Shown: one piece after another, positions 24,340 to 32,650 of the stretch
How positions within the stretch are numbered: position 1 is the first letter of the stretch
How the letters are laid out: every line of letters begins with the position of its first letter
From: Pseudomonadota bacterium
GTDB taxonomy: Bacteria > Myxococcota_A > UBA796 > CAJQPC01
Reading direction: 5' to 3'
Assembly (NCBI GenBank): GCA_024228935.1
Contig: JAAESX010000090.1
Coordinates: 62,001-126,000, forward strand
DNA: 64,000 nucleotides
The notes under the pieces: model-generated
The model's input: only the letters and a program-made list of their open reading frames with translations
What the model was told of the DNA's origin: nothing
The model's database searches: none
Position numbers and translations under genes: made by a program

Positions 24340-25610
24340 TGCCGTTGTTCCCCAAGGGCGTCTCGCGCCGTCAGCTGCTCGCCACCTCTGGAGTCGGACT
24401 CGCCGCGCTCGGGCTCCCACGCCTGGCTCGCGCCGAGATCGAGGCCTCGGACACCAAGTTCATCTTCATCTACAACTACGGCGGCTGGGACCCCACGCGG
24501 GTGTTCGCCACCGAGTTCGACAACCGCTTCGTCGACATGGAGCGGGACAGCCAGCTCGGAACGGTCGGTGACCTGACGTTCGTCGACCACGAGGACCGGC
24601 CGTCGGTGCGGCAGTTCATGGAGCGGTTCGGCTCGAGCACGGCCATCGTCAACGGCGTGCTCGTGCCCAGTGTGGCCCACGAGAACTGCCTGAAGCTGTC
24701 GCTGACGGGCACCTCGGCGGACGGCGCTCCGGACTGGCTCGCCATCCTGGGCGGTGCTCGGAGTCAGGACTTCGCGCTGCCGCATCTGGTCGTGGACGGC
24801 CCCAGCTTCCCGGGCAACCAGGGGGCCGCGGTCACGCGGGCGGGGACCAGCGGCCAGCTCGAGGGCCTGCTCTCGGGCGACATCCTGGACCGCAGCGAGG
24901 TGGCGACCCACGCCCCTGGCCGTCGCGCCGAGGACGTGATGGACGACTACCTGCGACGTCGGGCGGCCGCGGCTGCGGACTTCGCGGGAGCCGGTCGGGA
25001 GTCCGCGCTCATCGGCGGGTACAGCTCGGCGCTGGAGCGAGGCGTGGCGCTGAAGGACCTGCTCCACGTCCTGGACTGGAGCGGGGGGACCGACATCACC
25101 TCGCAGGTCGAGATGGCCGTCGGGGCCTTGTCGCTGGGCATCTCGCGCTGCTGCACGCTGGGCTTCAGCTACTACGGCTGGGACACGCACGTGCAGAACG
25201 ACATGTACCAGTCGATGAACTTCGAGCGGCTGTTCAGCGGCATCGTCGACCTGATGGACCGCCTCAAGGCGACGCCCGGGACGAAGGAGGCCACGCTCGC
25301 CGAGGAGACCGTCGTCGTCGTCATGTCCGAGATGGGCCGCACCCCGCAGCTCAACGACGGAGACGGGAAGGACCACTGGCCGTACACCTCGCTGATGGCG
25401 GTGGGACCGGGCCTGAACGGCGGTCGGGTGTTCGGCGAGTTCGACGCCTACTACCAGGGCGAGCTCATCGACTACGACAGCGGCGAGGTCGACAAGGACG
25501 GACGCGAGCTGGCGGCGGTCAACGTGGGCTGTTCGCTGTTGAACCTGGCGGGCATCGACCACAAGGACTTCCACCCCGGCGTGGATGCGATTCCGGGGTT
25601 GCTGGCGTAG
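24339..25610 (+). CDS. DUF1501 family protein, Tat-exported
   Basis: 423 residues. The Tat signal SRRQLLATSGVGLAALGL (about 9-26) ends at RLARAE. The mature sequence matches DUF1501 (alkaline-phosphatase-superfamily fold): FIYNYGGWDPTRVF at the start, SEMGRTPQLNDGDGKDHWPY near residue 335 as the conserved DHW block, and GRVFGEF. DUF1501 proteins pair with DUF1549/DUF1553 partners, as here. Likely a periplasmic hydrolase or structural partner; no substrate known. One-base overlap with the preceding stop (TGATG). Confidence 0.85.
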   Translation: MPLFPKGVSRRQLLATSGVGLAALGLPRLARAEIEASDTKFIFIYNYGGWDPTRVFATEFDNRFVDMERDSQLGTVGDLTFVDHEDRPSVRQFMERFGSSTAIVNGVLVPSVAHENCLKLSLTGTSADGAPDWLAILGGARSQDFALPHLVVDGPSFPGNQGAAVTRAGTSGQLEGLLSGDILDRSEVATHAPGRRAEDVMDDYLRRRAAAAADFAGAGRESALIGGYSSALERGVALKDLLHVLDWSGGTDITSQVEMAVGALSLGISRCCTLGFSYYGWDTHVQNDMYQSMNFERLFSGIVDLMDRLKATPGTKEATLAEETVVVVMSEMGRTPQLNDGDGKDHWPYTSLMAVGPGLNGGRVFGEFDAYYQGELIDYDSGEVDKDGRELAAVNVGCSLLNLAGIDHKDFHPGVDAIPGLLA

Positions 25611-25625
25611 CGACTCGCGAGGGGC

Positions 25626-25808
25626 TCACCGATGGAGCCCATGCAGCATGCTCCCGATGCGGCGCAGGTCGGACTGCAGGTCGGTGCGCTTCATCAGGAC
25701 CATCGCGGTGAAGACCTCGGCCGCGCTGCCCTTGGCGATGCGGAAGTGGTTCTTGCCCGCCGCGGTGTGGCGACCTCGTCCCCAGCCTTCCGCCAGGTTC
25801 AGCACCAT
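25626..25808 (-). CDS. Four-helix-bundle (S23-type) protein, 5'-truncated
   Basis: The 60-residue frame from ATG 25808 contains the family core NLAEGWGRG and FRIAKGSAAEVFTAM, helices two to four of the four-helix-bundle proteins first seen as rRNA intervening-sequence ORFs (normally about 115-125 residues). Upstream, family-like residues continue in frame before the ATG (HLKDQAVRAADS), but they run directly into a Pro-Glu-Ser repeat and then the stop of the beta-helix gene, with no start codon. Helix one and the beginning of helix two are therefore missing. Probably a remnant; a TTG/GTG start is not available upstream. Confidence 0.55.
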   Translation of the reverse strand: MVLNLAEGWGRGRHTAAGKNHFRIAKGSAAEVFTAMVLMKRTDLQSDLRRIGSMLHGLHR

Positions 25809-25850
25809 CGAGTCGGCTGCCCGGACGGCCTGGTCCTTCAGGTGGGCTCG

Positions 25851-25895
25851 ACTCTCGGGACTCTCGGGACTCTCGGGACTCTCGGGACTCTCGGG
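25851..25895. repeat. Five perfect 9-bp tandem repeats
   Basis: ACTCTCGGG is repeated five times without interruption, followed by a broken copy (ACTCG, ACTCTCG) up to the stop codon of the beta-helix gene at 25911. On the minus strand it encodes Pro-Glu-Ser in the frame of the truncated four-helix-bundle gene. The unit length is a multiple of three, so copy-number change would not shift the frame. Confidence 0.9.
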
Positions 25896-25910
25896 ACTCG
25901 ACTCTCGCTC

Positions 25911-28145
25911 TCAGCGGCGCCGTCGCAGCACGAGCAGCCCCAGGAACCACAGCCCACCGAACGGTACCGTCGAGCACGTCCCCGGGTCGGCCGGCAGCTT
26001 GTCGTCGTCCTCGGGCACGTCCGTGTCTTCCGGCTCCGGGCAGTCGTCCGTGAGCGCCGGGTCGGTGTCGTCGCAGTCCTCGAGCTCGCTCACCCCGTCG
26101 CCGTCCGCGTCGTCGTCGGCCTCGCCCCCGCAGTCGGAGTCGATGCCGTCGTACCACTCGTCCGCGGCCCCTGGATGCACCGACGCGTCCGTGTCATCGC
26201 AGTCCTGCCAGGCGGGGAACCCGTCGCCGTCCTCGTCCCCATCGGGGGCGTCGGGCCCACCGAAGGCGCCGATGTCTGCCGGGCTGCCGTCGGGATCGAC
26301 GTACAGGATGTGGCCGGCGTCGACCAGCGGCGAGTCCGCCTGCAGCATCAGCGCGTCGTTGTCGGCGTCGCCGTCCGCGGTCCAGCCGACGAGCTGGGGA
26401 TCGACCTCGAGCGAGCCATCGCCGAACCACTCCTGGTCGACCAGCTCGCCCGCGACCAGCTCGTCGTTGCCGTACCAGTCGTTGTTCGCGAACGTGCTGT
26501 AGAACCCGCTGTTCAGGTCGTACCCGTGGAACGCCGCGGCGCCCAGGTTGTGGGCGAAGACGTTGTTGATGAAGTCGTGCTGGGCCTCGTACAGACACAA
26601 CGCCGAGGCCTCTTCGATCGCCTGGTTGCCGAGCACGGTGTTGTTCGTGAACTGGGTGTACCCGGTGTCGACGAAGCAGCCGGCGCCGCCGATGCGGGCG
26701 GTGTTCTCCTGCAGGACCACGTTCGTCCACGAGCTGGTCGAGTCGCTGTTGCTCTCGTAGAAGCCGCCGCCGTACGTGGCGTGGTTGTTCGCGAACCGGC
26801 TGCGCGAGATGCTGAACGTGTTGACGTGGTTCAGGAACATCCCGCCACCCAGCAGCCCCTCGGCGCCGCCGTTGTCGAAGAAGTCGACCTGGCGGATGGT
26901 CAGGCCGTCGATGTAGCGGGCGTAGAGACCGCCGCCCTCGATAGGGGCGTCGTTGCCCTCGAAGACCACGTCCGTGAGCGAGGCCGTCGAGCCGGTCCAC
27001 ACGTAGTACAGGTAGGCACCGCCGCCGCTGTAGATGTCGGCGGTGTTGTCGCGGAAGGCCACGTCCGTCAGCGACGCCGAGCCGTAGTAGTACTGGTACA
27101 GCCCGCCGCCTTGGTAGCCGGCGCGGTTGTCGGTGAAGTCGACCCGCTCGAGCACGAGCTCGACCTGGACGTACGCCCAGATGCCGCCGCCGTAGCCGTA
27201 GCGGCTGTAGTTGTCGTCGAAGACGGAGTCCGTGACCGTCAGCGGGGCGTAGCTGTAGTAGGCCGCGATGGCCCCGCCGCCCCGGTAGGCCTCGTTGCCC
27301 ACGAACTCGGTGTCGGTGATGGTCGCAGCGCCCGCCGAGCCGAGCCACATCGCGCCGCCGTACCCATAGGTCGCCAGGTTGTCGATGAACGTGCTGCCGC
27401 TCACCGTGAGCTCGCCGTCGTCGTGGAAGACGGCCGCCCCGTAGTAGCTGTAGAGGCTGTTGTCCTCGAACGTGGCGCCTTCGATCGAGACGGTCGCGCC
27501 GGTGAAGTAGGCGGCCCCGCCGCTGTACTCGGCGTCGTTGGTGTAGTGCTCGGTCCCCGAGAGCGTGACGTCGCCGCCGGACCAGTAGATCGAGCCCCCG
27601 GAGATCGCCCGTCCGCCCTCGAACGTGCTGTCCGAAACGCTCAGGGTCGACGTGCTGTACCCGGCGATGTGGGCTCCGTCCTCGGCGACGCCCCCGGAGA
27701 AGACGACCCGCGCCAGGTACACCGCCGACCCGTTGGCCAGGATGCTGCCGCCGTAGTCCTGGGGGAAGTACGAGCCGTCCTCGTCGTCCGTCCCCATGTT
27801 GTCGAAGACCAGATCCGAGCCCTCGAGCGTGGCGTCCTCGAGCAGGACGCCGGCCCCGTCGTCGTTCGTCAGCGTGAAGCCCTTGAGCGTCAGGCTCCCG
27901 TCCTGGACGTCGAGGAGCCGTGCGGCCCCGGCACCATCGAGCGTGGTGGCCTCGAGCCCCTCGTCCGAGGCCAGCGTGACCGACTTGCCGGTCAGGACGA
28001 GCCCTCCGGTCCAGGTGCCCGCCGACACCTGGATGGTGTCGCCGCTGTTCGCCGCGTCGAACGCCGCCTGGATGGTCGTGTGGTGGCCGCCGCTGGGGGC
28101 GACGACGATGGTGGCGGCCTGGGCCTGGGCGAGCAGGAGCAGCAT
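25911..28145 (-). CDS. Right-handed beta-helix surface protein with CSTVP C-terminal tail
   Basis: 744 residues. The signal MLLLLAQAQA is very short. ATIVVAPSGGHHTTIQAAFDAANSGDTI marks the start of a polymorphic-outer-membrane/pectate-lyase-like beta-helix; about 15 rungs follow with motifs such as GGAMWLG, GGGIWAY and GGGLYQYY. From about 600, two MopE-like Asp/Cys modules (DCDDTDASVHPGA, DCDDTDPALTDDC) precede a tail PGTCSTVPFGG, hydrophobic stretch, LRRRR. The tail resembles the cysteine-hydrophobic-arginine sorting signals of myxobacteria. Likely displayed on the cell surface; binding or adhesion is a guess. A TAGCAT box lies 20 bases before ATG 28145. Confidence 0.8.
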   Translation of the reverse strand: MLLLLAQAQAATIVVAPSGGHHTTIQAAFDAANSGDTIQVSAGTWTGGLVLTGKSVTLASDEGLEATTLDGAGAARLLDVQDGSLTLKGFTLTNDDGAGVLLEDATLEGSDLVFDNMGTDDEDGSYFPQDYGGSILANGSAVYLARVVFSGGVAEDGAHIAGYSTSTLSVSDSTFEGGRAISGGSIYWSGGDVTLSGTEHYTNDAEYSGGAAYFTGATVSIEGATFEDNSLYSYYGAAVFHDDGELTVSGSTFIDNLATYGYGGAMWLGSAGAATITDTEFVGNEAYRGGGAIAAYYSYAPLTVTDSVFDDNYSRYGYGGGIWAYVQVELVLERVDFTDNRAGYQGGGLYQYYYGSASLTDVAFRDNTADIYSGGGAYLYYVWTGSTASLTDVVFEGNDAPIEGGGLYARYIDGLTIRQVDFFDNGGAEGLLGGGMFLNHVNTFSISRSRFANNHATYGGGFYESNSDSTSSWTNVVLQENTARIGGAGCFVDTGYTQFTNNTVLGNQAIEEASALCLYEAQHDFINNVFAHNLGAAAFHGYDLNSGFYSTFANNDWYGNDELVAGELVDQEWFGDGSLEVDPQLVGWTADGDADNDALMLQADSPLVDAGHILYVDPDGSPADIGAFGGPDAPDGDEDGDGFPAWQDCDDTDASVHPGAADEWYDGIDSDCGGEADDDADGDGVSELEDCDDTDPALTDDCPEPEDTDVPEDDDKLPADPGTCSTVPFGGLWFLGLLVLRRRR

Positions 28146-28178
28146 CGGAACCCTCGGAAGGGCGGATGCTACCCCGCA

Positions 28179-29771
28179 TCAGTCCAGGTAGCCGAGCATC
28201 CGCAGCTGCTCGAGGACGGCCTCGTCCTCGGTCGTCCCGGTCGCGGCGTCCGTGGCCGAGCGGGTGCCGTAGGTGGCGACGCTCTTCTTCGGGTTCTTCT
28301 TCTGGAAGTCGGCCGAGTAGAGGTCGGTCCAGGCCTTTCCAGCCATGTCGTCGGCGACGGGCAGGCCCAGGCCGTACAGCGCGGTCGGGGTCACATCGTG
28401 GATGCGGATTCCGTCGACGTTGGCGCCCCTCTGGATGTCGGGTCCGGCGGCCAGGAAGACGCCCTTCGGGTTGCCGCTGTGGCCACCGCTGTTCTCGACC
28501 CAGCCCTTGATGATGCCGGTCGTCGCCTTGCCGTTGACCGTGACGGTCTTCGAGACGCCCGCGGCGTTGCCCTCGATGATGAAGTCGCCGCCGCGGCGGA
28601 CCTCGCTGTCGGCGTTGTCCCGCAGCAGGAACGCGGGCTTGCCGTTCGGGTAGGTGACCTTGGCCAGCTCGCGCTCGAGCTCGGCGCGGACACCCGCGAC
28701 CTCGGCCTCGGTGTACTGGCCGCCATCGTCGCGTCCCTTCACGCTGACGCGGACGCGCTTCTTGTGCTCGTTCAGCGCCGAGCCGTACGTGAAGGCGCGG
28801 CTGTTGGCGACATCGAGCTTGCCATCGCCGCCCTGCTCGGCCCAGCCCATCTCGATGAAGAGCTTGTCGAGGTCGAAGGTGACCTTGGTGGTGACCTCGT
28901 CCAGGCGGTGGAAGCCGTGGTCGCTGACGATGAGGATGTTCGTGTCGTCGCCGGCGCTCTCGAGCACGCGCCCGACCACCTCGTCGACCGCGCGGTAGGC
29001 CCGCGGGATGCGGTCCTTGTGCTTGTCGAGGTCGGTCGGGAGCTCGAGCTCGGGGAACTCGTCGCTGCGGTAGTAGCGCCAGTACTTGTGCGAGTTCGGG
29101 TCGGTGCCGTGCAGGTACATGGCCATGAAGTCGAAGTCCTCGCCGGCGAGCTGCGGAGCGAACTCGGTGGTGACGCGGTCCTCGGGGGCGAAGTGCTGCT
29201 TGCCGGGCCACAGCTGCTTGTGAGCGCTGTTGGCGCCGTCGAGCCCGGCCTTCACCTTGGTCTCCCAGGCAGCGGGGGTCGCGCAGTTGGCGACGTCGGC
29301 CTGGCAGCGCTCGGTGATGTTGACGCCGTTGACGTTCTCGGCCGGCCAGCTTCCCCACCAGCCGACGACGTTGGTCACGAGGTTGGCGCTGGAGGTCATG
29401 TTCCAGATGGCGGGGACCTTGCGCATCTCCGAGCTGACGGGCACGTCGCCGTCGTCGGTCGCGACGACGAAGCCGGTGATGCCGTGCTGTTCGGGGTCGT
29501 GTCCGCTCGCGATGGTCGTCCAGATGACGGGGGACTGGCCGTACTGGGTGACCAGGCCGGCGCGGGTTCCGCGGTCGGCGAGCTCCTTGAAGTTCTGCAT
29601 CTCGCCCTGCTTCCACAGGTCCTCGATGATCGACCACTCGCCGCCGTCGAAGCCGATGAGCAGCAGCTTGTTGCCGCTGGGAGGCGTGGCCTCGGCGGTC
29701 GGCTGGATGGACAGGGCGAACAGGCTCGCGCAGACGAGCGTGGACGTGGCGAGGAGGTGGTGCATCTTCAT
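28179..29771 (-). CDS. Exported type I phosphodiesterase (alkaline phosphatase superfamily)
   Basis: 530 residues from ATG 29771 (GGAG five bases upstream), with a signal MKMHHLLATSTLVCASLFALS ending near AEA. LLLIGFDGGEWSII supplies the first metal aspartate, SPVIWTTIASG the Thr/Ser nucleophile (WTTIASG), LIVSDHGFH the second metal pair and THDVTPTAL-like IHDVTPTALYGLGLPV the conserved end. These define a type I phosphodiesterase/nucleotide pyrophosphatase. Likely periplasmic and hydrolysing a phosphodiester or pyrophosphate; substrate unknown. Ends with a helix LEQLRMLGYLD typical of this subgroup. Confidence 0.85.
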   Translation of the reverse strand: MKMHHLLATSTLVCASLFALSIQPTAEATPPSGNKLLLIGFDGGEWSIIEDLWKQGEMQNFKELADRGTRAGLVTQYGQSPVIWTTIASGHDPEQHGITGFVVATDDGDVPVSSEMRKVPAIWNMTSSANLVTNVVGWWGSWPAENVNGVNITERCQADVANCATPAAWETKVKAGLDGANSAHKQLWPGKQHFAPEDRVTTEFAPQLAGEDFDFMAMYLHGTDPNSHKYWRYYRSDEFPELELPTDLDKHKDRIPRAYRAVDEVVGRVLESAGDDTNILIVSDHGFHRLDEVTTKVTFDLDKLFIEMGWAEQGGDGKLDVANSRAFTYGSALNEHKKRVRVSVKGRDDGGQYTEAEVAGVRAELERELAKVTYPNGKPAFLLRDNADSEVRRGGDFIIEGNAAGVSKTVTVNGKATTGIIKGWVENSGGHSGNPKGVFLAAGPDIQRGANVDGIRIHDVTPTALYGLGLPVADDMAGKAWTDLYSADFQKKNPKKSVATYGTRSATDAATGTTEDEAVLEQLRMLGYLD

Positions 29772-29885
29772 GGAGACTCCAGACACGTGAGACCACCACC
29801 GCTATCCGGAACCCCTGACAATTGCCGGACCCTGAAGGCGCGGTGATGTCGAGTAGACTCCGCGGCGGTACCGGAGGAACTGGGA

Positions 29886-31028
29886 TTGACCCTCCTGGCA
29901 CTGCTTTCGTTCGCACCCGCTGAGACCACCTCGTCGGTCGTCGGCGGAGGGCCCGTCTCGGACGGGGACTGGCCTGACACCGCGGGCATCGTCTTCAACG
30001 GCAACGCCGTCGACTGCACGGGCACGCTGATCGCGCCCGACGTGGTCGTCACCGCCGGGCACTGCGTCGGTGGAATCACGCACGTGCTGCTGGACACGGT
30101 CGACTACCGGCAACCGGGCGAGAAGATCCGTGTGGCGTCCTCGCACGAGTACCCGAACTCGTGGAACACGGTCGACATCGCGGTCCTGGTGCTGGAGAAG
30201 GAGTCCGAGGTCGAGCCGCGGATCATCGCGCAGGACTGCATCCTCGACGACCACCTGCGAGACGGCGCCAGCGTGCAGATCGTCGGGTACGGCGCCATCG
30301 ACATCTGGGGCAACGACTACGTCTCGACCCTGATGGAGGCCACCAGCCAGGTCGCCGACCACGACTGCTCGGACATGTGGCGTGGCTGCAACGCGTCGGT
30401 CTCCCCCGGCGGCGAGATCGGGGCTGGCGGCGATGGCGTGGACGCCTGCTATGGCGACTCGGGCGGGCCGCTGTACCTGCTGACCGACAAGGGGCACTAC
30501 CTGGTCGGCGTGACCTCGCGTTCGTACGACAACGTGTACGCGCCATGCGAGGAAGGCGGCATATGGGGCCGCCCGGACTACGTCATCGACTGGATCGAGG
30601 ACACCACGGGACGGACGCTGCCGACCCCCGACTGCGATGGGACGAGCAGCGGTGACAACGGGGCCCCGGTGCCCTCGTCGAGCGATCTACTGGTCGTCGT
30701 CGATGGCCTGGCTCGCGCCAAGATCGCGGTCAACGACCCGGACACGGGCGACGCGCACAGCTTCGTGCTGATCGAGGAAAGCGTGCTCGGAGCGGGGTGG
30801 GTCGAGGACGACGGCGTGCTCATCGTCCAGCCCACCGAGGTCGGCGAGGAGACGCTGCGCGTGAAGGTCACGGACGACGGCGAGCCTGCAGAGTCGGGCG
30901 TGGTCGAGATCCAGGTGACGGTGGTCGAGAAGGACGGGTCGATCGATCCCGGGGGCTGCTCGACGGTGCCGCTCGGCTCGATCTGGCTGGGGCTGTTGGC
31001 CATGCTGGGGCTGCGACGGCGGGACTGA
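29886..31028 (+). CDS. Secreted trypsin-like serine protease with CSTVP C-terminal tail
   Basis: 380 residues from TTG 29886 with GGAGGA upstream. Signal MTLLALLSFAPAE, then VVGGGPVSDGDWP typical of chymotrypsin-fold activation. Catalytic triad: His59 (TAGHC), Asp97 (TVDIAVL) and Ser192 (GDSGGPL). A region of about 110 residues (QPTEVGEETLRVKVTDDGEP) resembles an Ig/cadherin-like beta module. The tail PGGCSTVPLGS, hydrophobic helix, LRRRD matches the one on the beta-helix gene, so the protease is likely anchored at the surface. Promoter: TAGACT box at 29854-29859. Confidence 0.87.
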   Translation: MTLLALLSFAPAETTSSVVGGGPVSDGDWPDTAGIVFNGNAVDCTGTLIAPDVVVTAGHCVGGITHVLLDTVDYRQPGEKIRVASSHEYPNSWNTVDIAVLVLEKESEVEPRIIAQDCILDDHLRDGASVQIVGYGAIDIWGNDYVSTLMEATSQVADHDCSDMWRGCNASVSPGGEIGAGGDGVDACYGDSGGPLYLLTDKGHYLVGVTSRSYDNVYAPCEEGGIWGRPDYVIDWIEDTTGRTLPTPDCDGTSSGDNGAPVPSSSDLLVVVDGLARAKIAVNDPDTGDAHSFVLIEESVLGAGWVEDDGVLIVQPTEVGEETLRVKVTDDGEPAESGVVEIQVTVVEKDGSIDPGGCSTVPLGSIWLGLLAMLGLRRRD

Positions 31029-31040
31029 GTTCGGTGGGTG

Positions 31041-31222
31041 CAGTTGGGTGCGAACTGCCGAAATCGCGCAGTTCAGCTCGGATCAGGCGCTGATCGGGGG
31101 CTCAACTGCGCGATCTGAGCAGTTGGGTGCGAACTGCCGGAATCGCGCAGTTGGGTGCGAACTGCCGGGATCGCGCAGTTGGGTGCGAACTGCCGGAATC
31201 GCGCAGTTGGGTGCGAACTGCC
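31041..31222. repeat. 28-bp tandem repeats with inverted-repeat hairpins
   Basis: Unit begins CAGTTGGGTGCGAACTGC and is 28 bases long. Copies at 31041-31068 (one base different), then directly tandem at 31120-31147, 31148-31175, 31176-31203 and a partial unit at 31204-31222. Each holds GCAGTT/AACTGC with a seven-base spacer, able to form a hairpin. Between copies one and two, ATCGCGCAGTT (31063-31073) and AACTGCGCGAT (31103-31113) form a perfect 11-base inverted repeat. It lies between two convergent genes, so terminator or REP-like roles are possible. Confidence 0.8.
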
Positions 31223-31235
31223 CGACGGCCTCGAG

Positions 31236-32633
31236 CTACCGCCGCTGGAAGCTCTGCATCAGCCCGCCGTACCCGATGCCCAGCGTGTACCGCGCCTCCT
31301 GCGCGAGCTGACCCGAGCGCAGCGAACGCACCACGCGCTTCGCGACGTACTCGGGCCGTCCGTAGAAGGTCCGGTACGCCGAGCGCGTCGCGGCCTCGAG
31401 CTCGCCCCAGCTGAAGTCCGGGTGGTCGTAGAGCCCGTTGTCCGGCTGGTGGATCGAGAAGTCGTACTTCTCGGCGTCCCGGATCTGGCCGGCCCACTGG
31501 TCGTAGAGCGGTGTGCCCGGCAGCGGCATCGTGATGCTGAACTTGGCGAAGTCGACGTCGAGCGACGCCGCGAACTCGGCCGTCTCCTGGATCGTCTCGT
31601 GCGTCTCGCCGGGGAGGCCGACCATGAAGTAGCCCAGGATGGTGAAGCCGTACTTCCGGGCCCAGCCCACGGCCCGCTCGGCCTGCCGCACGGTCGCGCC
31701 CTTCTTGATGCGCTTGAGCACCTGGTCGCTGCCGGACTCGAACCCGAAAGCCAGCAGGTAGCACCCGGCCTGGCGAGCCACCTTGAAGAACTCCTCGTTC
31801 ACGTTGCCCACGCGGATGCCGTTCGTCAGCGTCCACGGCATGTCCAGGTCGCGGCGCAGCATCTCCTCGCAGGACTCGATCGCGCGGCTCGTGATGGTCG
31901 TGAAGCTGTCGTCGACCAGGTTGAACCCGCGGAAGCCATGGGCCTTGGCGTGCTCGAGCTCGTCGACGAACCGGCCCGGCGACTTGTTCCGCCACAGGCT
32001 CCCGAACACGCCCTTGGTGCAGTAGACGCAGCGGGCGCGGCAGCCCCGGCTGAACTCCAGGTCGGCGACGGGGACCGTGCGAGCCACCAGGCTGGTGCGC
32101 TTGTACCGCTCGAGGTCGAACAGGTCCCAGGCGCCCATGGCCAGCCCGTCGACGTCCTCGATGAGCTTTCGGTGCGGTGTGCTGCCGCCTCGCCAGGTGA
32201 TGCCCCCGATGTGCTCGAACGAGACGCCGTCGGCCAGCTCGCACAGGGTCTCGTCGCCCTCTCCCTTCACGACGACGTCGAACGGAGCGCGAAGCAGGAC
32301 CTCGTCGGGACGGGTCGAGGGATGCACACCGCCGGCCACGAGCATCGCCGAGGGGAGCTGCTCGCGGGCGATCTCGGCGATCCGGCGGGCCTGCGGGAAG
32401 AGGGGCGTCCGGAACGAGATGCCGACCATGTCGGCGCGCGAGCCGCAGAGCCGTCCGGGCAGGTTCTCGATGGGCGTCGCCTCGAGGTCCCAGCACTCGA
32501 CGTCGTGACCGGCTCGCCGCAGGGCTCCGGCCAGCAGCGCGAGGTTCAGCGGAGGGGACAGCGTGATGGCCGCCGCGACTTTGCTGTGCTTGTAGTAGTC
32601 CCCCATGGTGGGATTGATCAGCACGACACGCAT
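31236..32633 (-). CDS. B12-binding radical SAM protein
   Basis: 465 residues. The N-terminal cobalamin-binding domain includes NPTMGDYYKHSK and GGVHPSTRP (101-109). CxxxCxxC (Cys198, Cys202, Cys205) binds the [4Fe-4S] cluster, and FESGSDQVLKRIKKG is the typical SAM-binding region of the B12-binding radical SAM group. These enzymes methylate or rearrange unactivated carbons in antibiotics, lipids and hopanoids. It follows a nucleotidyltransferase and a sugar dehydratase, so methylation of a surface-glycan or lipid sugar is possible. ATG 32633; GAGGT seven bases upstream. Confidence 0.87.
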   Translation of the reverse strand: MRVVLINPTMGDYYKHSKVAAAITLSPPLNLALLAGALRRAGHDVECWDLEATPIENLPGRLCGSRADMVGISFRTPLFPQARRIAEIAREQLPSAMLVAGGVHPSTRPDEVLLRAPFDVVVKGEGDETLCELADGVSFEHIGGITWRGGSTPHRKLIEDVDGLAMGAWDLFDLERYKRTSLVARTVPVADLEFSRGCRARCVYCTKGVFGSLWRNKSPGRFVDELEHAKAHGFRGFNLVDDSFTTITSRAIESCEEMLRRDLDMPWTLTNGIRVGNVNEEFFKVARQAGCYLLAFGFESGSDQVLKRIKKGATVRQAERAVGWARKYGFTILGYFMVGLPGETHETIQETAEFAASLDVDFAKFSITMPLPGTPLYDQWAGQIRDAEKYDFSIHQPDNGLYDHPDFSWGELEAATRSAYRTFYGRPEYVAKRVVRSLRSGQLAQEARYTLGIGYGGLMQSFQRR

Positions 32634-32650
32634 GGGGACCTCGCCTTGTG

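Noticed and set aside
25632..29846. A 1404-codon plus-strand open frame over the beta-helix and phosphodiesterase genes
   Set aside because: It is antisense to two clearly real genes with family motifs and reads as low-complexity Val/Gly/Ala/Arg sequence, the usual GC-rich shadow.
31041..31222. CRISPR array
   Set aside because: The 28-base units are directly tandem without unique spacers, and no cas genes are near.
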